Counted from the first letter of the stretch, positions 34,781 to 45,489 are shown. The stretch is 64,000 nucleotides of DNA from Glycine soja (GCF_004193775.1 NC_041021.1:21544632-21608631), one strand, 5' to 3'. The notes: generated from the letters alone by a model not told the origin. Made by a program: numbers and translations.

Positions 34781-35461
34781 AATTTTGTGAGTTAGGCCTA
34801 TTTTAGGAATTGTGGAATTGTGAAACTTTGGGTACGCTTTTATTGAACTGTGTAAAATGTAAATAATTGTTGTATATTTCGCATTCTTTACACTGCATTC
34901 TAAGCACCCACGGGTTTGAGTAAAAAAAAAGGGCCCTATACCCGGGTTCATGGGAATTTAAGGAGTGGAGGTGAATCTATCATCATGCTAGGTCTCCGAC
35001 TTGCTTGATAATAGTGAAACCTCGTCTAGAGCTTTCTCTCTTTATAATGTGTTGTCGCTGGTATTCCATACCGCCACAATATTATTATCTTGAGTGATGA
35101 TACCTCTAGAAAACAGCCATGTGAGTTGTGAATTGTTGGGGAGTAGTTATTAGAGACCCCTAGATATTGTCCTATAGATTCCCAAATAGGGGCAAAGAGC
35201 AAACACGCTCCGTGCCATTCGTTCTCATGCATTTTTTTTTTGTAAATAGCACTAGTTTATAGTTTTGCTAGTGATGTTGGTTTTCTCTAGAGTAATACGT
35301 AACCTTTTTTAATGCTACGTTGAGGCGCCATTGTGCCCCAAAACGTAGCATTAAAATGGGGTCTCTGTGGTCTCCTGTGTATGAATTACCCATTTTCCTT
35401 GTTCATGCATCCACATTGCATCATTCATGTCGGAGTCTTGATCCACCCCTTTTTTAGGTAA
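34781..35461 (+). other. 5' leader between PBS and ORF1
   Basis: Untranslated and homologous to the leaders of copies A-D. It ends in a pyrimidine run with an AG (ACCCCTTTTTTAG, AG at 35456-35457) just before the ORF1 start, a plausible splice acceptor for the donor in the LTR at 33857. Confidence 0.6.
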
Positions 35462-37069
35462 ATGATGGGGACAAATCAAAATGGCAAAAGGTTTTATCAA
35501 GTCAAGGTTAAAAGTCTAGATGTCACCAGCCTCAAGGAATTGGGACGATTGATAGGTCCCTTCCAAAGGCAAGCCTTCCGCAAAGTGTACGGGAAGATCC
35601 TAGATTTGGCCACAGCGGAGGTATTTACGGAAGCTGTCGTATCCCTCGCCCAATATTATGACCAGCCGTTGAGGTGTTTCACGTTTGGGGACTTCCAAAT
35701 GGTACCGACTATTGAAGAGTTCGAAGAGATATTAGGATGCCCTCTTGGGGGGAGAAAACCGTATCTTTTCTCCGGCTTTCTTCCTTCCTTGAGCAAGGTT
35801 GCAGCTGTGATTGGAGATTTAGCAAAAGAGTTGGATCGCATGAAGCAAATTCGGAACGGCGTAGTGGGCCTGCCTCGGAAATACTTGGAAGACAAGGCAA
35901 GGGATATGGCAAGCCAAGAGAAGTGGGGGCCGTTTGCGGATGTTTTAGCTTTGCTGATTTTTGGGGTTGTCCTCTTTCCGAACGTTGACGGCTTGGTAGA
36001 CTTAGCCGCCATTGATGCTTTCCTCGCATATCACCATAGCAAGGAAAGTCCAGTGGTAGCTATCTTGGCGGATTTGCTCGATACCTTTGATCGGAGGTGT
36101 GAGAAAAACAGTGCACGGATTGTCTGTTGTTTACCCGCTCTCTGTGTGTGGTTGATTTCACACCTATTCCGACAAGACACGAGACACCCGTGTCCGCTTC
36201 AAAGCTATCGCTCATGCGCCGAAAAAGGAAGAGTCGATTGGGACCAACATTTGGCTGGGATAGGGGGCAGCACGATCAATTGGTTTCCTCGTTGGAAGGA
36301 AGGCAAGGAAGGAGTTCTTTTCTCGTGTGGGGACTATCCTAATGTTCCACTGATAGGGACTAGGGGTTGTATTAATTATAATCCCGCACTCACCATAAGA
36401 CAGTTAGGTTATCCCATGAGGGGAGCACCGACCGAAGAAAGTCTCTCGTCTTTCCTTGTGAGGGATCTAGGCGCGCAAGGTCTCAAGGTTATACAAAGAA
36501 TCCACAAGGCGTGGAGGAGTCCGTTGAGGAAAGACAAGGAGCTTAGAGGCATCCGAAATGGCGTCATCGGAGGTTATCATGGATGGCTAAGAATTCACAC
36601 GCGGGGCTTAGATTGGCTCTCCAAATTGAAAGTTGTTGATGAGGAGAACTTCGAAGCTCCGGAGGAAGATGAAGAAGTCCGAGCTCTAAAGTTAGAGCTA
36701 GGGAAGGCGAGACTCGCCAAGGAGAAGTTCAAATCAACTGCTACACACATCCGGAAGGAGTGCACCGAGTTACAAGAGGAAAACGCGGCCACTACAAGAG
36801 CTCTTGAACAAGAAACCAAAAGGGCCCGCAAGGAGGAACATGGCCGAGAAAAATTCCGAAGAGCATTGTGGGGTAGCAACAATGAGCTCAAGCTCCGAAG
36901 AGAGGAGAGAGATCGGTCACGGGCGCATGGCATGATCTTAAAAGAAGAGTTAGTTGCTTGCGCGAGGTCCAGAAGGAGCTTGGCTCAACACTTGGAAACC
37001 ACGGAGCAAAGCATGTTAGCTATCATAGGGCGATACAAGGAAGAATTGAACCGGTCCATGGCCCATTAA
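35462..37069 (+). CDS. Ogre ORF1 protein (535 aa), function unknown
   Basis: Opens with two ATGs (35462 and 35465). Residues about 1-260 are globular and match the ORF1 remnants of copies A and D, with AQYYDQPLRCFTFGDFQ and EILGCPLGGRKPYLF as the best conserved blocks. A tryptophan-rich INWFPRWKEGKEGVLFSCGD block follows near residue 275. Residues about 395-530 are a long Lys/Glu/Arg-rich coiled coil. An ORF upstream of gag is characteristic of Ogre elements; its role is not established, and the domain resembles plant DUF7745-type proteins (recalled, not searched). The 3' end is damaged: TAA at 37067-37069 falls within a 25-bp patch identical to gag DNA at 38558-38582, and about 130 bp expected from copy A are missing. 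Confidence 0.8.
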   Translation: MMGTNQNGKRFYQVKVKSLDVTSLKELGRLIGPFQRQAFRKVYGKILDLATAEVFTEAVVSLAQYYDQPLRCFTFGDFQMVPTIEEFEEILGCPLGGRKPYLFSGFLPSLSKVAAVIGDLAKELDRMKQIRNGVVGLPRKYLEDKARDMASQEKWGPFADVLALLIFGVVLFPNVDGLVDLAAIDAFLAYHHSKESPVVAILADLLDTFDRRCEKNSARIVCCLPALCVWLISHLFRQDTRHPCPLQSYRSCAEKGRVDWDQHLAGIGGSTINWFPRWKEGKEGVLFSCGDYPNVPLIGTRGCINYNPALTIRQLGYPMRGAPTEESLSSFLVRDLGAQGLKVIQRIHKAWRSPLRKDKELRGIRNGVIGGYHGWLRIHTRGLDWLSKLKVVDEENFEAPEEDEEVRALKLELGKARLAKEKFKSTATHIRKECTELQEENAATTRALEQETKRARKEEHGREKFRRALWGSNNELKLRREERDRSRAHGMILKEELVACARSRRSLAQHLETTEQSMLAIIGRYKEELNRSMAH

Positions 37070-37467
37070 GTTTGAATATGCTGCCAATATGGGTTATCAA
37101 GACCTCCCGCGTCTGTTAGCCAAAGCAAAAGCCATGGCCGAAGTGTGTACTGCCCCCGAGGAGATCCATGGGCTAATCAATTACTGTCAGCACATGATAG
37201 ATTTGATGGCCCATATAATTAGGAATCGTTAGGTCCTTTTGTAACACCTTTGTATAATCTTGTCTAGATGAAAGCTTCGTTCTTTTCATAAAATTAGAAG
37301 TTCTGGACTCATTGCTTATCTAAAAATCTTGGGGTGGATCCAAGTGCTCCGATCATCCATTTGCATACTCATGTTTTGGTGGCATGCTCACCGTTGTTTA
37401 TTTCTTTAGGAATTTCATCATAACTAAGAAAACACCAAGGCACCCCTATAACACTCGATCCAGAAAG
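37070..37467 (+). other. ORF1 tail remnant and ORF1-gag spacer
   Basis: 37093-37230 still encodes the separated ORF1 C-terminus (LPRLLAKAKAMAEVC, then CQHMIDLMAHIIRNR), now out of reach behind the new stop. The rest is untranslated up to the gag ATG at 37468. Confidence 0.65.
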
Positions 37468-38902
37468 ATGGATAATGAAGAGGGCGTGTAGGAACAGATG
37501 AAGGCCGATCTATTGGCCTTAAAAGATCAAATGGCTTCCATCTCGGAGGTCATGTTAAAACTCCAGAAAACCATAGAGGATAAAGCCACCGCAACCGCCT
37601 CCAGTACAGTTAGGGAAGCGGAGCCAGTGCTGCAACCCGCCTTGAATCCGGGCCTAGACAGAAACACGGCCGTGTTCGGTCGAAGGTATAGTCCGCAAGC
37701 TTATCCTTATGGCCTGCCTCCGGACTTCACCCCCGTGCCACCCCGGAAGATTTAAGCCAAGCCCCGACCTTTGAGGGGCAACTCCCACCTTATGAAGACT
37801 ATCCCAAGCAAGACGATGGGGAAGGAGATACCCATCTTGGCCCCCTGCTCCACCTCAAAGATCCATCCCCGCATGAACTACCCCAGCCGAACATAGTCCG
37901 CCATATCCCAGCCTCACCCACGCCCGTAAAAGAATCTGTTCCCTTTGCGGAAGATAAGGGAAAGATTGAGGCGCTTGAAGAGATGTTAAGAGCAGTCGAA
38001 GGCCTCGACAATTACCCATTCGCGATTTAGTGGATTTATGTCTCGTGCCCAACATCGTCATCCCTCCCAAGTTCAAAGTACCGGACTTTGATAAGTACAA
38101 AGGTACGACATGTCCGAAGGGGCATCTTCGGATGTATTGCCGAAAGATGGGGGCGTATTCTGCGGACGAGAAGTTGTTGGTCCATTTCTTTCAAGACAGC
38201 TTGGCCGGAGCAGCTGTAGCATGGTATACCAATCTGGAAGCTTCCCAGATCCGATCATGGAAGGACTTGGCAACTGCCTTCATTAGGCAGTACCAGTACA
38301 ATACGGACATGGCTCCCGATCGGAACCAACTTCAGGGTATGACTAAACGAGAGCATGAGTCCATTAAGGAATATGCCCAGAGATGGAGAGATCTCGCAGC
38401 CCAAGTCGTACCGCCCATGACGGAGAGAGAGATGATCACAATTATGGTAGATACGTTACCCACGTTCTACTATGAAAAGCTGATAGGCTACATGCCAGCT
38501 AACTTTGCGGATATCGTCTTCGCCGGAGAAAGGATTGAATCCGGGCTACGAAAAGGCAAGTTTGAATATGCTGCCAATATGGCCCCCAATAACAACAGAA
38601 GAGCCCCAGCAGTGGGCGCGAGGAAAAAGGAAGGAGACGCCCACGCGGTCACCACCGCCCCAACATGGATGAAAGCACCCCAAAATATCCAAAGCTCATA
38701 CCAGCCCAATCCCCCAAATTTTTTAATCCGAGCCGGGAATTCCCTCCCGACTCAAGTAAAAGGACCACCCACAGCAGAAAGAGCGCCGGCCCAACGTACA
38801 GCTCCAGCCGCACCCCGGCCAGTTAATAATACAGCCCCAGGCGCGACCTATAAATATGCACAGCACCCGAAAGACAACTTCCCTCTTATTCCCATGGCAT
38901 AA
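37468..38902 (+). pseudogene. gag of the full Ogre element, broken (N-terminal and capsid parts)
   Basis: The likely start is ATG 37468, seven codons before an in-frame TAG (37489-37491) where copy C has a sense codon. A helix (QMASISEVMLKLQKTIE) is followed by a Pro-rich linker. Frameshifts occur near 37740-37753, near 38025 and near 38890-38925. The capsid block (38040-38560) carries FDKYKGTTCPKGHLRMYCRK, AVAWYTNLEASQIRSWKDL and EREMITIMVDTLPTFYYEKL, typical of the Ty3/gypsy 'Retrotrans_gag' domain. Capsid assembly is the family role. This copy cannot make a full-length product. Confidence 0.85.
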
Positions 38903-38923
38903 TCCGAGTTATGACCTTCTTTA

Positions 38924-40995
38924 TTGGAGAATCATTTGGTGGTGGCCATACCCGGGAAGGTTCTCCAGCCACCCTACCCCAAGTGGTATGATCCAGGTGC
39001 CAAGTATGTGTACCATAGTGGAGTTCCCGGCCACAATATTGACTCCTACATCCCGTTCAAGTATAAAGTGCAGCATCTGATTAGTGCCGGCTGGCTAGCA
39101 TTTCAGGAGGAAGGCCCAAATGTTAAAACCAACCCGCTAGCTAGTCATGGAGGTGCTAGCGTGAACGCCGTCGAAGAAGACGGGCCGTCACTGACAAAGA
39201 GGTTAGGAGACGTGGCTACTTCTAGACGCTTCATCTATCAATCACTGCAAGCGGCGTGCATGGTCTCCCGAGGTGGAGATGAAAGGGATGAATGTTTGTT
39301 TCACCTCGGGGAGTCGCACGACATGGAAACCTGTCCCGTGGTGGAAGAATTGCTTCAGCGGCTCATGGACTGCGGGCAGCTTGAAGTGTTCATAGGAGGG
39401 AAGGAAGAACCACAAATTTGCATGCAATCGGAAGAGAAGAAGGTTCCTTTAACCCCCAAGGCTCTAGTGATTTGTTTTACTAGGAAAGGGACCGGCTCCA
39501 CACCCATATACCCACGGGCGGCGCCCAAACCAACGCCATTTGCATATCAAAGTAATAAGGCCGTTCCGTGGAAGTATACTCCTCCCGCATCCAGCGAAAG
39601 AGTTGCAACCGACGTTGACTCCCTATCAGCTAAGGTAACCAACATCACCGGCCTCAGTGGCGTAACCCGCAGTGGTCGGGTGTTCGCTTCCCCTCACCCG
39701 GCGGATTTGCCCTCTAAAGGGAAGGCGCCCATGGTCCAAGAGCCCACAGACATAGCCACCCCCTCGAAGGAAGTAGATCCTCCTATGGCAAAAGGAGCCG
39801 AAAGGAAAGAGGGACTTCAAGGAAAAAACGTGACTCTGGAAGAGGCCCATGAGTTCCTCTGCCTCATCCAACAAAGCGAGTTTAAGGTAGTTGAGCAACT
39901 GAATAAAACTCCAGCAAGGATCTCTTTGCTTGAACTACTCATAAACTCCGAGCCTCATCGTGCGCTGTTGATGAAGGTTCTTAACGATGCCCATGTGGCA
40001 CATGATATCTCAGTGGAGGGTTTCGAAGGCATCGTTAATCATATAACCACCAACAACTACATCGCGTTTGCAGAAGAAGAGATTCCCGTTGAGGGGAGAG
40101 GACACAACAAGGCTCTACATGTGTCGGTGAGATGTATGGACCATGTTGTCGCAAAGGTACTTATCGACAATGGATCGAGTTTAAATGTAATGTCGAAGAC
40201 CACTTTGGAAAAGCTTCCTTTTAGTGCGTCACATTTAAAGCCGAGCTCGATGGTGGTGCGAGCCTTTGATGGTACTCGGCGGGAAGTAATGGGGGAAATC
40301 GACATTCCCATTCAGATAGGCCCCCACACTTGCAATGTGGTGTTTCAAGTAATGGATATAAATCCTGCCTATAGCTGCCTCTTGGGAAGACCGTGGATTC
40401 ATGCCCTGGGAGTGGTCCCTTCAACGCTTCACCAGAAATTGAAGTTCGCAGTGGGTGGACTTTTAGTGATAGTGTCGGGTGAAGAGGACATGTTAGTAAG
40501 CTGCCCTTCCTCCGCACCATACGTAGAAGCGGCGGAAGAATCATTGGAAACGGCTTTCCAATCCTTTGAGGTGGTGAGCTGCGCCTCGGTGGAACCAAGT
40601 CCGTCGCTACCTTCACTCTCCAAAGCGGCCATAATGGTGGCGCGTGTTATGCTCAGGAATGGATTTGAGCCCGGAATGGGTCTAGGCAAGGACTGCCTCG
40701 GGAATGCTGACGTGGTCGATATCAAAGGAAATCCATACAAGTATGGATTAGGGTACGAACCCGGGATGCCGGGGAGGAGGAACGTGCCGTCAAGGTTTCG
40801 AGCGGATAGGGTATGGCCCGGCCGTATTAGCCAGTGTTTCACCAGTGCTGGAATAACGTCCGAGGAGGAGGTGGCCGCAATAGAAGAGGAGTTCCCTCAA
40901 GACCCACCAAGTTTTGTGCAACCATGCCACCCCGATTCCCAAGTGGGGAACTGGCGCGTAATAAGCCAGTCAGAAGTCTATACCGCTGATTCAAT
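38924..40995 (+). CDS. gag C-terminus, aspartic protease and G-patch segment (exon 1 of the pol region)
   Basis: About 690 codons open. The start is a frameshift boundary with the upstream gag, not a real initiator. Residues near 24-45 hold a zinc-knuckle-like motif in which both cysteines kept by copy A are tyrosine. The protease active site is IDNGSSLNVM (Asp at 40166-40168, residue 415), followed by PWIHALGVVPSTLHQ. A G-patch-like RNA-binding segment (NGFEPGMGLGKDCLG) lies near residue 577. The frame closes at TAA 40997-40999, but a GT at 40996-40997 opens a 151-bp intron that would carry it in frame into RT. Family role: processing of the polyprotein. Confidence 0.8.
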
Positions 40996-41146
40996 GTAAT
41001 TAGAGCCTATAGATTTCCATTCTCTTTTGTTTTATGAAACTTACCTTATTAAATAAACAAAGAGATCTTGTTTCATCTGTTCTTGCAGTACCACCCTTTC
41101 TCATATCTTTTTGCATGTTTTTATTTCTTTGTCTTGTTTGGTATAG
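40996..41146 (+). other. Putative spliceosomal intron between protease and RT (151 bp)
   Basis: Donor GTAATT at 40996, acceptor GTTTGGTATAG ending at 41146. The upstream frame leaves two bases and the RT frame needs one, so splicing joins the two frames exactly and removes the TAA. It is T-rich throughout. Ogre elements are known to have an intron at this place. An alternative acceptor (TTCTTGCAG ending 41088) would not keep frame. Confidence 0.7.
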
Positions 41147-42590
41147 ATGTGAGGGTCGATTCTTTGAGGAACCTAACAACGAGGGTTTGACAATCAATTT
41201 CGATCGTGATATAAGCCAAACGGTAAACAAGGAAGAGGAAGAGGACGTCTTGTCACCAGAGTTGGAGAGGTTGGTCGCTCAGGAAGAACGTGAAATGAAG
41301 CCTCACCAAGAAGAAACCGAATTGGTAAACTTGGGGACCACGGAGGAAAAGAAAGAAGTAAAGGTAGGAACCGGTATGACCGCGCCTATCCGCCAAGGCT
41401 TGATAACCCTTCTTGAAGAGTATCAAGATGTCTTTGTGTGGTCATATCAAGACATGCCCGGTCTCGATTCCGACATTGTGCAGCATAAATTGCCTTTGAA
41501 TCCTGGGTCTTCCCCGGTTAAGCAAAAGTTACGAAGAATGAAACCCGAGATGTCTTTAAAAATTAAAGAAGAAGTAAGGAAGCAGTTCGATGCAGGTTTC
41601 TTAGCTGTGGCGCGGTACCCGGAGTGGGTGGCCAACATTGTCCCAGTCCCGAAAAAAGACGGCAAGGTTCGAATGTGTGTAGACTACCGGGACTTGAACC
41701 GAGCCAGTCCTAAAGACAATTTTCCCCTGCCACACATTGACATATTGGTAGATAATACGGCCAAATTTGCCCTTTTCTCATTTATGGATGGTTTCTCGGG
41801 ATATAATCAAATAAAGATGGCACCCGAAGATGTAGAGAAGACCACTTTCGTCACTCTCTGGGGGACTTTCTGCTATAAAGTGATGGCCTTCGGATTGAAA
41901 AATGTTGGGGCAACCTATCAACGCGACATAGTGGCGTTGTTCCATGACATGATGCATAAGGAAATAGAGGTCTACGTAGATGACATGATTGCCAAGTCTC
42001 GGACTGAGGACGAACACCTTGTCAATCTGCGTAAGCTATTTGGAAGGTTGCGGAAATACCAATTGAAACTGAACCCAACCAAGTGCACCTTTGGGGTGAA
42101 GTCAGGGAAGCTGCTAGGATTTATCGTAAGTCAGAAAGGGATAGAGATAGATCCCAAGAAAGTGAAGGCTATCCTTGAAATTCCAGAACCACGCACGGAG
42201 AAGCAGGTTCGGGGATTTTTGGGCAGGTTGAATTATATCGCGAGATTTATCTCGCAGCTCACCCCTACCTGTGAACCCATTTTTAAGTTGTTACGTAAGA
42301 ACCAAGCGGTCCTATGGACCAGTGACTGCCAAGAGGCTTTCGAGAAGATCAAACAGAGTCTCGCGAATCCCCCGGTACTCATGCCACCTGTAACGGGAAG
42401 ACCCTTTTTCCTGTACATGACCGTGTTGGACGAGTCTATGGGGTGCGTGTTGGGTCAGCATGATGATTCTGGAAAAAAGGAGCAAGCCATCTACTATCTA
42501 AGCAAGAAGTTTACCGCATGTGAGATGAATTACTCAATGTTGGAAAGGACGTGTTGTGCTCTGGTATGGGCATCACATAGGCTTAGGTAG
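41147..42590 (+). CDS. Reverse transcriptase and first RNase H of the Ogre element
   Basis: The frame is open from 41034, but the exon probably starts at 41147 after the intron. RT motifs appear in order: VPKKDGKVRMCVDYRDLN, PLPHIDILVD, FMDGFSGYNQI (catalytic Asp), AFGLKNVGATYQR, then YVDD at 41973-41984. It continues with FLGRLNYIARFI and the RT-linked RNase H (FFLYMTVLDESMGCVLGQ, then YYLSKKFTACEMNYSMLER). It ends at an in-frame TAG (42588-42590), after which the RNase H continues in the same frame at 42594. This is the enzyme that copies element RNA into DNA and degrades the RNA strand. Confidence 0.9.
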
Positions 42591-42593
42591 TAC

Positions 42594-44597
42594 ATGCTCA
42601 GCCATACCACGTGGCTTATTTCCAAAATGGATCCCGTGAAATACATCTTTGAAAAACCGGCCCTCACGGGACGAATCGCCAGGTGGCAGGTACTATTATC
42701 TGAATTCGATATCGTTTACGTCACCCAAAAGGCGGTAAAGGGAAGTGCCTTAGCGGATTATTTGGCCCAGCAACCCCTCCAGGATTATCGGCCGATGCAC
42801 CCCGAGTTCCCAGATGAAGATATCATGGCCCTGTTTGAAGAGAAGCGGACGCATGAAGACCTAGACAAATGGATTGTTTGTTTCGATGGGGCATCAAATG
42901 CTTTGGGCCACGGAGTAGGGGCAGTCCTTGTATCCCCGGATGATCAGTGTATTCCTTTCACGGCTAGGCTAGGTTTTGATTGTACCAACAATATGGCCGA
43001 GTACGAAGCATGCGCCCTCAGGGTTCAGGCGGCCATTGATTTTGATGTAAAACTACTCAAGGTGTATGGAGACTCAGCTTTGGTGATACGCCAGTTGAAA
43101 GGAGAATGGGAAACTAGGGATTCGAAGTTGATACCCTATCAAACTCACATCTTGAGGTTAGCCAAGTACTTTGATGGCATTTCCTTCCACCACATACCTC
43201 GGGAAGAGAATCAGATGGCTGACGCACTAGCCACCCTAGCATCCATGTTTCAACTTGCCCCACACGGGGATCTGCCGTACATCGAATTCAAATCTCAAGG
43301 CAGGCCGGCATATTGTTATGCAATAGAGGAAGAGCGGGATGGGAAACCGTGGTATTTCGATATCAAGCAGTATGTCGAGAACAAGGAATACCCACCAGGG
43401 ATTTCTGACAATGACAAAAGGACATTGAGGAGATTGGCTACTGGTTTCTTTGTAACTGGTACCATCCTGTACAAACGAAACCACGACATGACCCTCCTAC
43501 GATGTGTAGATGCCAAGGAGGCGAACTTTATGATTGAGGAGATCCACGAGGGTTCCTTTGGGACACATGCCAATGGGCATGCTATGGCCAGAAAAATCCT
43601 TAGGGCCGGTTATTATTGGCTCACCATGGAAAGTGATTGCTGCGCTCATGTAAGGAAATGTCATAAATGTCAGGCATACGCGGACAATGTCAATGTTCCG
43701 CCACATCCTCTCAATGTTATGTCCGCCCCTTGGCCTTTTTCTGTGTGGGTAAGAGATGTCATTGGGGCCATCGAACCCAAAGCGTCGAATGGTCACCACT
43801 TCATTCTTGTGGCGATAGATTACTTCACCAAATGGGTCGAAGCAGCGTCTTATACTAATGTCACAAGGAATGTGGTAGTTAGATTCATAAAGAAGGAGTT
43901 GATTTGTCGATACGGACTCCCCAGGAAGATCATTACTGACAATGGCACCAATCTGAACAATAAGATGATGCAGGAGATGTGCGAAGACTTCAAGATCCAG
44001 CATCATAACTCTACCCCTTATCGGCCAAAGATGAATGGGGCTGTAGAGGCTGCGAATAAGAATATTAAGAAGATTGTTCAAAAGATGACGGTGTCATACA
44101 AGGATTGGCATGAGATGTTGCCTTTCGCCCTACACGGATACAGAACCTCGGTACGAACTTCTACTGGGGCAACGCCGTATTCTTTGGTTTATGGGATGGA
44201 GGCAGTACTCCCATTTGAGGTAGAAGTTCCTTCTCAGAGGATGATGGCGGAGTCAGGCCTAGAAGAGTCAAAATGGTCTCAAGCACGCTACGACCAACTT
44301 AACCTTATTGAAGGTAAGCGTTTGGCCGCCATGAGCCATGGGCATTTGTATCAACGAAGGATAAAGAACGCGTTCGACAAGAAGGTACGCCCGCGCAAGT
44401 TCAACGAGGGGGACCTCGTGCTGAAGAAGATGTCCCACGCTGTTAAAGATAATCGAGGCAAGTGGGCTCCGAATTATGAAGGACCTTTCGTGGTGAAAAG
44501 AGCTTTTTCTGGGGGTGCTCTGATACTCACCCACATGGATGGCGAGGAATTGCCTTCGCCCGTGAACTCTGATGTAGTTAAACAATATTACGCTTGA
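42594..44597 (+). CDS. Second (archaeal-type) RNase H and integrase of the Ogre element
   Basis: Continues the pol frame after the TAG at 42588-42590. After the tail of the first RNase H, a second complete RNase H fold is visible with acidic residues D98 (CFDGAS), E136 (NMAEYEA), D160 (VYGDS) and D210 (ENQMADALA). This duplicate domain is a known mark of the Tat/Ogre lineage. Integrase follows: an HHCC zinc motif (GTHANGHAM and HVRKCHKCQAYA) and the core with Asp in VRDVIGAIEP, Asp in IITDNGTN and Glu in MNGAVEAANKN. The C-terminus ends with a GPF-type module and no chromodomain. Integrase inserts the DNA copy into the genome. Confidence 0.9.
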   Translation: MLSHTTWLISKMDPVKYIFEKPALTGRIARWQVLLSEFDIVYVTQKAVKGSALADYLAQQPLQDYRPMHPEFPDEDIMALFEEKRTHEDLDKWIVCFDGASNALGHGVGAVLVSPDDQCIPFTARLGFDCTNNMAEYEACALRVQAAIDFDVKLLKVYGDSALVIRQLKGEWETRDSKLIPYQTHILRLAKYFDGISFHHIPREENQMADALATLASMFQLAPHGDLPYIEFKSQGRPAYCYAIEEERDGKPWYFDIKQYVENKEYPPGISDNDKRTLRRLATGFFVTGTILYKRNHDMTLLRCVDAKEANFMIEEIHEGSFGTHANGHAMARKILRAGYYWLTMESDCCAHVRKCHKCQAYADNVNVPPHPLNVMSAPWPFSVWVRDVIGAIEPKASNGHHFILVAIDYFTKWVEAASYTNVTRNVVVRFIKKELICRYGLPRKIITDNGTNLNNKMMQEMCEDFKIQHHNSTPYRPKMNGAVEAANKNIKKIVQKMTVSYKDWHEMLPFALHGYRTSVRTSTGATPYSLVYGMEAVLPFEVEVPSQRMMAESGLEESKWSQARYDQLNLIEGKRLAAMSHGHLYQRRIKNAFDKKVRPRKFNEGDLVLKKMSHAVKDNRGKWAPNYEGPFVVKRAFSGGALILTHMDGEELPSPVNSDVVKQYYA

Positions 44598-45300
44598 AGT
44601 CTGGGGCAATCGAGAGGACCGTTGCACGTTTTTATTTCTGAGTTTTTCTCGTTCCTCTTGGTTTCCTCTAGGGATTCCCATTCACTGTATTTGTCTCGTT
44701 TCTTTGAAAAGAAAAGATGAGCGGGGTTTTAGTCCTCCCTTTGGTGTTTCAAACTTTGTGTTTTAGATTTGTTATAACTTGAGCCCTCTTCGCTCGGTGT
44801 ATGGGGGTGCCCCAAATGCTTATTTAAAATTAAATCTAACCAGCCTTCACTAAAATAAAATCATCGCATTAGAAACATTCATACATGCACATGCACATGT
44901 ATATCTTGTGATAGCGAGGAGCAGAATCGTCTCAGGCCACGGTCAGGAGTCAAGACAAGTCAATGGCAGAAATCAACCAAGGTAAGATGATGACCGCTCA
45001 CGATTGGTCGCATATCATTTTGGCTCTTACTCGCAGGTACATAGGGACGGATGCAAGTAGGGCTAGGGTCACAACCGACTGATCGTTGCCCCTTCCCGGC
45101 GCTAAACAAGCAGAGAACGTCGCTACAAAGCAGCCCAGTATCCTTTGTGGTTGCAGTTTCTTTTACTATTGTTTGTTTTAACATAAGTAATCGACGCCTA
45201 ATTCTAACTTAAGTAAGTTCAAGTTAGGCGAGACGCTAACCCATGAAAAAGGAGGGGACATGGTTAATGTTCCCCTAAAAAAAAAAAAAGTGGCAGGTTA
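44598..45300 (+). other. Spacer downstream of pol
   Basis: Untranslated DNA with no ORF worth reporting. The only notable features are a CATGCACATGCACATG repeat near 44884 and an A-run at 45278-45290 just before the putative internal promoter. Confidence 0.5.
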
Positions 45301-45340
45301 GCTCGTCTGGGCGAGCAACCCCTGCACTCAAAATATAAAA
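45301..45340 (+). promoter_or_regulatory. Putative internal promoter for the accessory ORF
   Basis: GCTCGTCTGGGCGAGC (45301-45316) is a near-copy of the CTCGCCTGGGCGAG palindrome that precedes the LTR TATA box. It is followed 18 bp later by TATAAAA (45334-45340). The LTR has the same order (palindrome, TATAAATA at 33661, GTAAGT donor about 190 bp on); here the donor is about 155 bp on. Promoter activity is inferred. Confidence 0.45.
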
Positions 45341-45489
45341 AACGAAGGAGGGGAACGTTTTTGTATCCAAAAACTCCCCCCCCCCTTCATTCAAAAAAGA
45401 AAGAACACGAAGGCTTGCGGTTTCTTGCTCCCCTAAGCCTTTTGATCGCGTTTTGCTTTCGTTTTTGGTATTTCAATTCACTCCAACAA

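Noticed and set aside
35656..36029. Minus-strand ORFs of 106-118 aa inside ORF1
   Set aside because: They are shadows of the conserved plus-strand ORF1 frame.
41041..41088. Intron acceptor at TTCTTGCAG (ending 41088) for the protease-RT intron
   Set aside because: It has the better pyrimidine tract, but joining there puts the RT out of frame; the AG at 41146 restores it.
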